Of a DNA stretch of 5,236 bases, positions 1 to 5,236 are shown in pieces. Numbering within the stretch: position 1 is the stretch's first letter; every line of letters begins with the position of its first letter. Both the position numbers and the translations under genes were made by a program. The DNA lies in NCBI GenBank assembly GCA_937927975.1, contig CALEZT010000171.1, forward strand, positions 1-5,236. Direction: 5' to 3'. Under the pieces are notes generated by a model that saw only the letters and a list, made by a program, of their open reading frames with translations, was not told the origin of the DNA and searched no databases. Origin of the DNA: an uncultured Phycisphaerales bacterium (GTDB lineage Bacteria > Planctomycetota > Phycisphaerae > Sedimentisphaerales > Anaerobacaceae).

Positions 1-64
1 TTGGCTCCTACGGATGGTTATCGGCCAAAGACACTGTTTTGAGATAGTTTCTTAGAGGTTACTC

Positions 65-75
65 GGGACTGTCCC
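65..75. repeat. Short REP-like hairpin, GGGAC-T-GTCCC, partial copy
   Basis: A perfect 5-bp inverted repeat with a single-base loop, followed by TATT. It matches the core and right arm of the fuller hairpin at 273-291, but its left arm is degraded (ACTC instead of AATA before GGGAC). It lies 25 bases beyond the stop codon of the small gene relic at 100-270, so the relic is bracketed by two copies of this hairpin in the same orientation. The remaining bases of 1-99 show no gene or other feature I can support. Confidence 0.6.
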
Positions 76-99
76 TATTGCAGCCCGCACGACGAGGCA

Positions 100-270
100 T
101 CATCCTGCCACCCGCAGCGCTTCCTGGGCTTCCGTAGACAATTCCACGAGGATGAAATAGGACGCCGGATACAGGTAGTCTTCGCCGGACTCATCGATCA
201 CGCGGAAATACCCCTCCTTTTCCGCGTCCTCATCCGCCAGCACGACGTAGATCTTCCGCTTCTCCAAGTT
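100..270 (-). pseudogene. 5'-truncated small conserved protein of unknown function
   Basis: Read on the minus strand, an open frame of 56 codons plus TGA (100-102) encodes a coherent small acidic protein. It begins NLEKRKIYVVLADEDAEKEG, continues with FRVIDESGEDYLYPASYF, and ends in ELSTEAQEALRVAG. The DESGEDYLYP core and the hydrophobic/aromatic spacing look like real protein rather than chance translation. From memory, relatives are about 70-75 aa, carry a short N-terminal segment before the LEKRK-like stretch, and have no established function. Here an in-frame TAA (271-273) lies directly upstream, and the hairpin repeat at 273-291 replaces the expected N-terminus. The only possible start is TTG at 265-267, which aligns with an internal leucine and has no Shine-Dalgarno sequence. 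I infer a 5'-truncated relic; a functional 55-aa protein from the TTG is the less likely alternative. Confidence 0.55.
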
Positions 271-272
271 TT

Positions 273-291
273 AATAGGGACTGTCCCTATT
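273..291. repeat. REP-like perfect palindromic hairpin, AATAGGGAC-T-GTCCCTATT
   Basis: Nine-base arms (273-281 and 283-291) pair perfectly around a single T. It is the fuller copy of the motif at 65-75. It abuts the broken 5' end of the small gene relic and runs straight into the CCCTATTTACC array. Hairpins of this size are typical substrates of REP-associated tyrosine (IS200-like) transposases, but no such transposase is present here, so that link is an inference. Confidence 0.75.
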
Positions 292-346
292 TACCCGTCC
301 CTGTTTACCCCCTATTTACCCCTATTTACCCCCCTATTTACCCCCC
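286..346. repeat. Degenerate tandem array of CCCTATTTACC-like units
   Basis: About five consecutive units of 11-13 bp read TATTTACC, TGTTTACC, TATTTACC, TATTTACC and TATTTACC, separated by variable runs of C. The first unit overlaps the right arm of the 273-291 hairpin, so the array looks like repeated slippage or reiteration of the hairpin's flank. On the minus strand it translates to GVNRGVNRG, which is an artefact of the repeat. Confidence 0.75.
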
Positions 347-578
347 GTCCGAGAATGGCTTCAGAATTCGGCGTCGCAGCCGCAGCGCCTCCATTGCCAC
401 CGGCTCCAAACCAGCGTTTTGCCGGTTTCGGTTCGCCGCCCGCAGGATGTTCAGCATTTGCCGCCTTGGTTTCTTGCTTGCGCCCATCCTTAGCCCGTCT
501 CGACCTTCCGACGGTCGTGGTAATATAGCGGACTTGGGGCTTCAGTTCTGTGGGGGAGGGACGGTATACTGGCCAGCC
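347..578. other. Intergenic stretch without a recognisable gene
   Basis: Between the tandem array and the serine hydrolase leader I see no convincing gene. The minus strand is open from 611 to 312, but its translation is low-complexity (Gly, Ala, Lys, Arg-rich), runs through the tandem array to its stop, and shows no domain. The plus-strand frame that joins the serine hydrolase begins at an ATG at 447 and adds 55 non-conserved residues. TAATAT (521-526) and TATACT (565-570) resemble -10 boxes but have no convincing -35 partner. The stretch could be an unrecognised repeat family. Confidence 0.4.
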
Positions 579-584
579 AGGAGG

Positions 585-600
585 CCGGCCTTTTTGCCGG
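585..600. other. Hairpin with T-rich loop in the serine hydrolase leader
   Basis: CCGGC (585-589) and GCCGG (596-600) form a 5-bp stem around a CTTTTT loop. It starts directly after an AGGAGG (579-584) and ends 11 bases before the ATG at 612. It could affect translation of the downstream gene or simply be another short repeat. The T run lies in the loop, so it is not a typical intrinsic terminator. Confidence 0.35.
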
Positions 601-611
601 GTGGAACTCAT

Positions 612-1462
612 ATGGGAAACATGGACTCAATGAAACTGACGCTCGTATGGCTGACGGTCAACGTGTTTTCGTTATGCGGTGTCGCGCAGCCGCTCCCGAC
701 CTCCACGCCAGGCGCGGAGGGTCTGGACGCCCAGAGGCTTGACCGGACGCATGCTCTGGTGCAGGAGTACGTGACCTCCGGTAGACATGCTGGGGCCGTC
801 TCACTGGTCGCGCGGCATGGCAAGATCATTGATTGCCGGGCCTATGGCTATCGCGATCTGGAGGCCAAGCTTCCGATGGAGCCCGACACAATTATGCGTA
901 TCTACTCGATGACAAAGGTCATAACGGGTGTCGCAGTCCTTCAATTGTTCGAGCAGGGCCGGTTCAGGCTTTCCGATCCCATAACCAACTGGATGCCCGA
1001 ACTGGCCAATCCTACGGTCTGCATCGGTGGTACACCGGACAATCCAAAACTGGAGCCAGCCCGCACGCCCATTACCATCAAGATGCTAATGAACCACACC
1101 GCAGGTTTCACCTATGATGACGATTACTTCTCGAAACTGTTGGCCGAAATCTACAGGCGTGCAAATCTGTGGGACTCTTCATCGCTCGACGAGTTTGTTG
1201 GCAAGCTCGCCAAACTGCCGCTTATCTCACAACCGGGGGCGGAGTTCAACTACGGTGTTGGCTTTGACGTGCTTGGGCTGCTTGTCGAGCGTGTTAGCGG
1301 AGAGAGATTCGACGCCTATTGCGAGAAGCACATCTTTGAACCGCTCGGAATGAAGGATACGGGATTCGATGTGCCGCCGGAGAAGATGGCTCGCCTTGCC
1401 AAAACGTATACGCGCGAACCGGATGGGAAGTTGCGCGAAGCCGAGGTGTCATACGGGAGAAC
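612..1462 (+). pseudogene. Secreted serine hydrolase (class C beta-lactamase/esterase fold), 3'-truncated
   Basis: Members of this family (beta-lactamase domain, PF00144; EstB-like esterases) use an SxxK serine nucleophile on beta-lactam-like, ester or peptide substrates, usually outside the cytoplasm. Numbered from ATG 612, residues 7-26 form a signal peptide (MKLTLVWLTV then NVFSLCGVAQ). The catalytic S-M-T-K is S99-K102, the HTAGFTY segment follows, and Y214 (NYGVGFDVLG) is the second-motif tyrosine. FEPLGMKDTGF is also typical. The sequence is family-like up to about LREAEVSYGR, then enters repeat R1 at about 1463. The C-terminal 100-150 residues, including the last active-site motif (HxG/KTG type), are missing. 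The frame stays open through R1 to about 1802, but that tail is repeat translation. Starts at 621, 630, or TTG 594 (9 bases after AGGAGG) are also possible; 612 has a weak GGTGG at 601-605. Almost certainly inactive; the specific substrate is unknown. Confidence 0.8.
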
Positions 1463-1463
1463 T

Positions 1464-1482
1464 AAAGGTGTCAGGTACCTTT
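1464..1482. repeat. Hairpin AAAGGT-N7-ACCTTT at the left end of R1
   Basis: AAAGGT (1464-1469) pairs with ACCTTT (1477-1482) around GTCAGGT. The R2 equivalent at 2046-2064 has one mismatch (ACATTT). It resembles the REP-like hairpin at 273-291 in size and in lying against a gene break. A role as a transposase recognition site is inferred only. Confidence 0.55.
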
Positions 1483-1683
1483 TCTCAAAGTACTCGCGTA
1501 ACTCCTTATCGGAACAGAGCTTACCGACACCCTCTTTCTTTGCTGCGCTCTTTCCTCATCCCTGCGTCGCTGCGGCCGTGCGCGAGACGAGCCTGGTTCC
1601 GGCCGGAGGCGGGGCGTGGTTCGTCGCCGGTGGTTCGTCGCTCGTCGCTGGTCCCTCGTCGCTCGGGGCCCGTGGCCCTGGGA

Positions 1684-1703
1684 GGGCGACGCATGCGTCG
1701 CCC
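1684..1703. repeat. 20-bp perfect palindrome GGGCGACGCATGCGTCGCCC, copy in R1
   Basis: A fully self-complementary 20-mer followed by CTAC. Identical in R2 (2265-2284), and present with a GT centre at 2582-2601 outside R. It is a dispersed short palindromic family rather than a feature of R alone. Its translations (GDACVAP, ATHASP) appear in many spurious frames of this region. Confidence 0.8.
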
Positions 1704-1759
1704 CTACAGACTGCTTGTCCTGGGTCCTCCCCCATCCATCCTTCTCAGTGTCCTCTGTG

Positions 1760-1798
1760 CCTTTGTGGTGAATCGGCCGGTGTTTCGTTCTTGGGCCG
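1760..1798. other. Probable former 3' flank of ftsK, in inverted copy
   Basis: These 39 bases separate R1 from the inverted stop codon at 1799-1801. Read on the minus strand they directly follow the TAA of the ftsK copy and lead into the end of R1. If R1 and the ftsK fragment were copied together, this is the natural downstream sequence of ftsK; the window ends too early to confirm it. Confidence 0.45.
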
Positions 1799-2039
1799 TT
1801 AGGCTTCGAGCTCTTCCTCTTCTTCCTCGGTCTCCTCTTCCTCTTCGTCCACCTCGGTGGACAGGTAGCCCAGTTGGCCTTCGGTGGTGTAGGCGTTGGC
1901 GGGCTCGGGCTGGGCTGCGGGCTCTTCCATGCCGTCGAAGGTCATCTGTTTGCCGGCGTTGAGGTCTTTGAGGAGCTGCTCGTAGTCCTCGATGGTCATG
2001 AGGACCTCGCGGGCCTGGCTGCCCTTGTAGTCGCCCAGG
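1799..2039 (-). pseudogene. Inverted partial duplicate of the ftsK 3' end
   Basis: The minus-strand frame encodes LGDYKGSQAREVLMTIED followed by 61 more residues and TAA (1799-1801). Bases 1985-2039 are the exact reverse complement of 5182-5236, the last 55 bases of the resident ftsK in this window. The fragment starts mid-codon relative to that gene, at the end of the gamma winged-helix domain, and has no start, membrane region or motor, so it cannot make FtsK. Its tail has TFDGMEEPAAQPEPAN, then GYLSTEVDEEEEE and further glutamates ending ELEA. This probably reveals the C-terminus of the intact gene, whose end lies outside the window. The frame extends upstream to an ATG at 2060-2062 inside R2, adding eight repeat-derived codons; expression is unlikely. 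Confidence 0.9.
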
Positions 2040-2044
2040 CGAAT

Positions 2045-2340
2045 TAAAGGTGTCAGGTACATTTTTTCACATACTCGCGTAACTCCTTATCGGAACAGAG
2101 CTTACCGATACCCTCTTTCTTTGCTGCGGTCTTCCCTCGTCCCTGCGTCGCTGCGTCTGTGCGCGAGACAAGCCTGATTGCGGCCGGAGGCGGGGCGTGG
2201 TTCGTCGCCGGTGGTTCGTCGCTCGTCGCTGGTCCCTCGTCGCTCGGGGCCCGTGGCCCTGGGAGGGCGACGCATGCGTCGCCCCTACAGACTGCTTGTA
2301 CTGGGTCCTCCCCCATCCATCCTTCTCAGTGTCCTCTGTG
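2045..2340. repeat. Long dispersed repeat R2 (copy 2)
   Basis: Direct repeat of R1 (1463-1759), one base shorter. The left hairpin is AAAGGT/ACATTT (2046-2051 and 2059-2064, one mismatch). The inner hairpin is TATCGG (2088-2093) with CCGATA (2105-2110) and an 11-base loop. In R1 the matching change (CCGACA) would still pair as G-U if the minus strand were transcribed. A minus frame at 2053-2316 ends in KELREYVKKCT, but R1 carries an indel just before this end that changes the reading, and the rest is low-complexity, so I do not call a gene. Left of R2 is the broken edge of the ftsK copy, five bases away. Confidence 0.85.
2265..2284. repeat. 20-bp perfect palindrome GGGCGACGCATGCGTCGCCC, copy in R2
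   Basis: Identical to 1684-1703, with the same flanking CTACAG on the right. Confidence 0.8.
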
Positions 2341-2777
2341 GCAAGAATCGTGACTCGTGACTCGTGGCTCGTTCTGTCGCTTCACGCTTCACGAGGCCCG
2401 CTTCACGCAGCCGTGCCCATGGCCCGCGAAGACAACGCCTTACGGCGTCACGACGAACGGGGATCGGGGTTTTCACCACGAAGGTCGGAGCGAGGCTCAC
2501 GCAGGGATGCAGCGACGCTGGGGTTGGGGCAGGAAGAGGAGGGGGAATCCTGTCAGGCCTACGCATTCCGCTGGCGTGCGTGGGCGACGCGTGCGTCGCC
2601 CCTACGAGGGGCGTGTGTCTCTTGGCCGCTTCCACGCTTGCAGCGGGGGAGCCGCCGGCCACAGACGAGGCTCGGGTCACGAGCGACGGGCGACGGCCGC
2701 GGGGGCAAAGGTCGCATAAATGGCGGTTAAGAATGCAGAAATCGCGTCGGGAGTGCCGATATAGACCTAGTTGGCGC
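2341..2777. other. Non-coding, repeat-derived stretch upstream of ftsK
   Basis: No gene is supported here. The stretch holds a 7-bp tandem (TCGTGAC, about 3.4 units, 2348-2371), three CGCTTCA units (2378-2384, 2385-2391, 2399-2405), a GCAGCGACGC motif around 2511-2520 resembling the inverted CTGCGTCGCTGCG of R1/R2, and the palindrome at 2582-2601. Several frames stay open on both strands only because the DNA is GC-rich; their translations are full of GDACVAP or ATHASP peptides derived from the palindrome. Confidence 0.55.
2582..2601. repeat. Palindrome GGGCGACGC-GT-GCGTCGCCC, third copy
   Basis: Nine-base arms identical to those at 1684-1703 and 2265-2284 around a GT centre instead of AT, again followed by CTAC. 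It lies outside the R1/R2 block, which shows that the palindrome is an independent dispersed unit. Confidence 0.75.
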
Positions 2778-2806
2778 TCGACGGAGGCGGTGCCGACACT
2801 TACAAT
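2778..2806 (+). promoter_or_regulatory. Candidate sigma70-type promoter for ftsK
   Basis: TCGACG (2778-2783, four of six matches to TTGACA) and TACAAT (2801-2806, five of six matches to TATAAT) are separated by 17 bases. Transcription would start near 2813, about 70 bases before the GTG at 2882. It sits in the first locally A/T-richer stretch ahead of the gene. This is consensus matching by eye only. Confidence 0.4.
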
Positions 2807-2869
2807 GGAGAGATTATAGGACGGGGCTTGCCGCCGGCAGGAGGCTGCGTGGGGCGGCCCGCAGAGCAT

Positions 2870-2873
2870 GGAG
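2870..2873 (+). promoter_or_regulatory. Ribosome binding site deciding the ftsK start
   Basis: GGAG lies 8 bases before GTG 2882. A stronger AGGAGG (2839-2844) lies 4 bases before an in-frame GTG at 2849, which would add 11 residues. A five-codon frame ATG 2868-TGA 2885 (MESVR) overlaps the 2882 start. I prefer 2882 for spacing and for the basic MKKTKGSRGSK start typical of a cytoplasmic N-terminus before the first membrane segment. Confidence 0.4.
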
Positions 2874-2881
2874 TCGGTGCG

Positions 2882-5236
2882 GTGAAGAAGACCAAAGGAT
2901 CGCGTGGCAGCAAGGCAAGGGAAGTGATCTTCGGGCCCGGGGCGAAGGCCGCGGCGTTGTGCGTGGGGATCGGTCTGTGCCTGATGTTGCTGTTCAGTTG
3001 CATGACTTTCGACATCGCGGACCCGCCGAGCCCGTACGTGGTGCCGGTCAATGAGCCGCCGGTGAACTGGTGCGGGTCGATGGGTGCGTTCCTGGCGTTC
3101 TACCTGTTCTATTACATAGGGCCTGGGATCTATGTGGTCCTGGCGTCGGCCTTGTGCTATTTCGTGGTCCGGCTGGCCAAGCGGCCCGTGAACCAGATGG
3201 TGTTTCGGGTGATCGGGATGGTTGTGGTGACCGCGGCGGTCTCGGCGACGTTCTACAGCTTCTGGCCGCACAGGACGTATGAGTTCCCGATGGGGTCGGG
3301 GGGCGTGCTGGGGATTTCGACGCTCGTGTTCCTCAAGAGCACGTGCGGGCGGCTGGGGGCGTTTTTCGTGGTTCTGGGGATGTGGGGGTTCGGGCTGGCT
3401 TTGGTGGCGGACAGTCTGATCGTGGGGTTGTTCGCGGCGTGCGGTTTCGCGGTGCGGCGGGTCGTGGGCGTGGTCGTTCCGGCCTGGGCGGTCGCGAAGG
3501 AGCATTCGGAGGCGTTGACGGAGATCTGGCAGCGGCTCAGTGCGACGCAGAAGGCCCCGGCGGTGGCGGCCGGACCGCGGACGATGTCGGTGAACGGCAA
3601 GACGTCGGTGGTCGAGACCGAGTCGCAAGTCGAAGAGGATTCGGTGGTCGAGACCGAGGGAGCGGACGAAGTCGAGGTGGAGGCGGAGGTCGAAGAGGCC
3701 CCTGCCCCAACGCCCGCGGCCAAATCGGGAGTCGTCGAGGTCAAGGCCAAGCCCCTGCCGGTGCGGGTCGAGAAACCGCCGGTCGCACAGCCGACCTACG
3801 ACGACTACGTGCTGCCGCCGCTGAGTCTGCTGGCCGAGCCGGAACGGGGCTATGACCAACTGCAGGAGAAGGTCGTGAAGGCCAAGGCCGCGGAGCTGGA
3901 GAAGCTGCTGGGCGAGTTCAACGTCAATGCGCGGGTCGTGGCGGCCGAGACCGGGCCGGTGGTGACGATGTTCGAGCTGGAGCTGGCGGCCGGGGTGAAG
4001 GTCAGCCACATTTCGAGCCTGTCGAACGACATCGCCCGGGCGCTTAGCGCCGGGGCCGTCCGCGTCGTGGCCCCCATCCCCGGCAAGCACACGATCGGCA
4101 TCGAGGTGCCCAACGGCGAGAAAGAAAAAGTCCGGATGAGCAGCATGCTCGAACTGGCGGGGGACAAGCCGCGAAACATGCAGATTCCGCTGTTCCTCGG
4201 CAAGGATTCCTCCGGCGAGGCCCTGGTCTCGGACCTGACCAAGATGCCGCACCTGCTGATCGCCGGCACCACCGGCAGCGGCAAGTCCGTCTGCATCAAC
4301 ACGATCATTGTCGGCATCCTCATGACCAAGCGCCCGGACGAGGTCAAACTCATATTAGTAGACCCTAAAATGGTTGAAATGACCAGTTACTCCACGGTGC
4401 CCCATCTGATGTGCCCGATCGTCACCGAGACGCAGGTCGCGGTGCAGATCCTCGAGTGGGCGACGGTCAAAATGGACGAACGCTACGCCCTGCTGGCCGA
4501 GGCCCGCGTCAAGAACATCGCGGAGTTCAACAAGCTCGGCCCCGAGGAGATCATCGCCCGCTTCGACCCCAGCACGCCCGACGAAGAGGCCAAAATCCCC
4601 AAGAAACTCCCCTACATGGTCATCGTCATCGACGAACTCGCCGACCTCATGATGACCGCCTCCAAGGAGATCGAAAGCTACATCGTCCGCCTGGCCCAGA
4701 AGAGCCGCGCCGTCGGCATCCACATCGTCCTGGCCACCCAGCGCCCCCAGGCCACCGTCGTCACCGGCCTGATCAAGTCCAACATGCCCTGCCGCGTGGG
4801 CTTTCGCGTCGCCGCCCGCATGGACAGCCGCATCATCCTCGACCAGAACGGAGCCGAAACCCTCCTCGGCGAAGGCGACATGCTCTTCCTCAAGCCCGGC
4901 ACCTCCGACCTCATCCGCGCCCAGGGCACCTTCCTCGACGACGCCGAGATCCGCCGCGTCGTCAAACACCTCAAGGACGTGGCGGAACCCCAGTTCCACC
5001 CCGAGCTCACGCAGCTCCGCAAAGTCGAAGCGGGCGAGCTCCCCCAGGACGAACTCTTCGACCAGGCCGTCCGCGTGGTCCTCGAAACCAAACGCGGCAG
5101 CGTCTCGCTCCTCCAGCGACGCCTGGGCATCGGCTACGCCCGCGCCTCCCGCATCATCGAAATGATGGCCGCCGCCGGCATCCTGGGCGACTACAAGGGC
5201 AGCCAGGCCCGCGAGGTCCTCATGACCATCGAGGAC
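2882..5236 (+). CDS. ftsK: DNA translocase FtsK/SpoIIIE, 3' end outside window
   Basis: FtsK is a septum-anchored, ATP-driven double-stranded DNA pump that clears and aligns chromosome termini during division. Numbered from GTG 2882: hydrophobic membrane segments at about 22-42, 67-96, 105-126 and 158-200; an acidic Val/Glu/Pro-rich linker (about 240-300); the alpha domain (about 325-430); the motor with Walker A GTTGSGKS (462-469), the LVDPKMVEM segment (492-500), Walker B MVIVIDELADLM (579-590) and LATQRP (617-622); and the gamma winged helix (about 723-781) with RRLGIGYARASRIIEMM for reading polar DNA motifs. The linker is short compared with E. coli FtsK, and total length (785 visible, about 846 predicted) is close to SpoIIIE-like proteins. 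No stop occurs before the edge. Codon choice changes along the gene: G-ending in the N-terminal half, C-ending in the motor, with an A/T-ending island at about 4346-4390. It stands alone in the visible window; an inverted copy of its tail is at 1799-2039. Confidence 0.96.
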   Translation, partial: MKKTKGSRGSKAREVIFGPGAKAAALCVGIGLCLMLLFSCMTFDIADPPSPYVVPVNEPPVNWCGSMGAFLAFYLFYYIGPGIYVVLASALCYFVVRLAKRPVNQMVFRVIGMVVVTAAVSATFYSFWPHRTYEFPMGSGGVLGISTLVFLKSTCGRLGAFFVVLGMWGFGLALVADSLIVGLFAACGFAVRRVVGVVVPAWAVAKEHSEALTEIWQRLSATQKAPAVAAGPRTMSVNGKTSVVETESQVEEDSVVETEGADEVEVEAEVEEAPAPTPAAKSGVVEVKAKPLPVRVEKPPVAQPTYDDYVLPPLSLLAEPERGYDQLQEKVVKAKAAELEKLLGEFNVNARVVAAETGPVVTMFELELAAGVKVSHISSLSNDIARALSAGAVRVVAPIPGKHTIGIEVPNGEKEKVRMSSMLELAGDKPRNMQIPLFLGKDSSGEALVSDLTKMPHLLIAGTTGSGKSVCINTIIVGILMTKRPDEVKLILVDPKMVEMTSYSTVPHLMCPIVTETQVAVQILEWATVKMDERYALLAEARVKNIAEFNKLGPEEIIARFDPSTPDEEAKIPKKLPYMVIVIDELADLMMTASKEIESYIVRLAQKSRAVGIHIVLATQRPQATVVTGLIKSNMPCRVGFRVAARMDSRIILDQNGAETLLGEGDMLFLKPGTSDLIRAQGTFLDDAEIRRVVKHLKDVAEPQFHPELTQLRKVEAGELPQDELFDQAVRVVLETKRGSVSLLQRRLGIGYARASRIIEMMAAAGILGDYKGSQAREVLMTIED

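Larger units (their letters stand above)
1463..1759. repeat. Long dispersed repeat R1 (copy 1 of about 297 bp)
   Basis: This block recurs at 2045-2340 in the same orientation. By hand alignment I count about 14 differences including one 1-base indel (roughly 95% identity). Thirteen of them fall in the left 137 bases; 1600-1718 and 1720-1759 are identical to R2. The block begins with an AAAGGT/ACCTTT hairpin, holds a second small hairpin (TATCGG at 1507-1512 against CCGACA at 1524-1529), a run of CGTCGC-rich short repeats (about 1619-1667), and a 20-bp palindrome at 1684-1703. It ends at TCCTCTGTG. No open frame in it resembles a known protein. Its left edge is the break point of the serine hydrolase. 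Confidence 0.85.

Noticed and set aside
286..346. CRISPR-like array
   Set aside because: Units are 11-13 bp with no unique spacers; it is a simple tandem repeat.
542..570. Promoter with TATACT at 565-570
   Set aside because: The base pairs at the expected -35 distance (TCAGTT) are a poor match, so it is not called.
312..611. Minus-strand 99-codon frame ending in GVNRGVNRG
   Set aside because: The end is translation of the tandem array, the rest is low-complexity, and no family is recognised; it may be part of a dispersed repeat.
447..611. N-terminal extension of the serine hydrolase to ATG 447
   Set aside because: The added 55 residues are not signal-peptide-like, whereas a clear signal peptide begins at the 612-630 methionines.
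2053..2316. 87-codon minus-strand frame in R2 ending KELREYVKKCT
   Set aside because: It is mostly translation of short repeats and the palindrome, and an indel in R1 breaks the same frame near its end.
1463..2340. A complete insertion sequence or composite transposon
   Set aside because: No transposase, no terminal inverted repeats pairing R1 with R2 and no target-site duplication are visible, so it is called a pair of repeats only.
3070..3855. Plus- and minus-strand frames inside the ftsK 5' half
   Set aside because: Out-of-frame shadows of ftsK rich in Arg, Gly or Ser/Thr, without domain or start signals.
2285..4252. 655-codon open frame on the minus strand
   Set aside because: It lies antisense to ftsK and is open only because of the G/C-ending codons. 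The translation is His, Arg and Pro-rich with no domain, while the opposite strand encodes a clear FtsK.

Overview
The window is GC-rich bacterial DNA, most likely from an uncultured Planctomycetota-type bacterium (Phycisphaerae-like). That placement is an inference from the FtsK sequence style, the strongly G/C-ending codons, and intergenic DNA full of short hairpin repeats. It rests on no marker gene, so it is tentative.

Only one gene looks intact. It is a large plus-strand ftsK/spoIIIE DNA translocase that starts at GTG 2882 and runs off the right edge at 5236 (785 codons visible). It has N-terminal membrane segments, an acidic linker, the RecA-like motor with Walker A and B, and the C-terminal winged-helix gamma domain. 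A plausible sigma70-type promoter lies about 75 bases upstream.

The left 2.3 kb is a graveyard of broken genes and repeats. From left to right it holds: a copy of a GGGACTGTCCC hairpin; a minus-strand relic of a small conserved protein that has lost its 5' end (100-270); a second, perfect copy of that hairpin, running into a CCCTATTTACC-type tandem array (273-346); about 230 bp with no recognisable gene; a serine hydrolase of the class C beta-lactamase/esterase fold with a signal peptide (from 612), cut off at about 1462 before its last catalytic motif; a roughly 297-bp repeat R1 (1463-1759); a minus-strand copy of the ftsK 3' end (1799-2039); and a second repeat copy R2 (2045-2340), in the same orientation as R1 and about 95% identical by hand count. 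About 440 bp of repeat-like non-coding DNA then precedes the ftsK promoter.

The most notable point is that 1985-2039 is the exact reverse complement of 5182-5236, the last 55 bases of the window. The tail of the resident ftsK has therefore been duplicated in inverted orientation and sits between two direct repeats. The copy also predicts how the resident gene ends: 61 more codons with a glutamate-rich tail, for about 846 aa in total. All three gene relics break within a few bases of a repeat hairpin (AATAGGGAC/GTCCCTATT or AAAGGT/ACCTTT), which links the repeats to the rearrangements. I see no transposase, CRISPR array, tRNA or rRNA, and no sign of a multi-gene defence or metabolic system.
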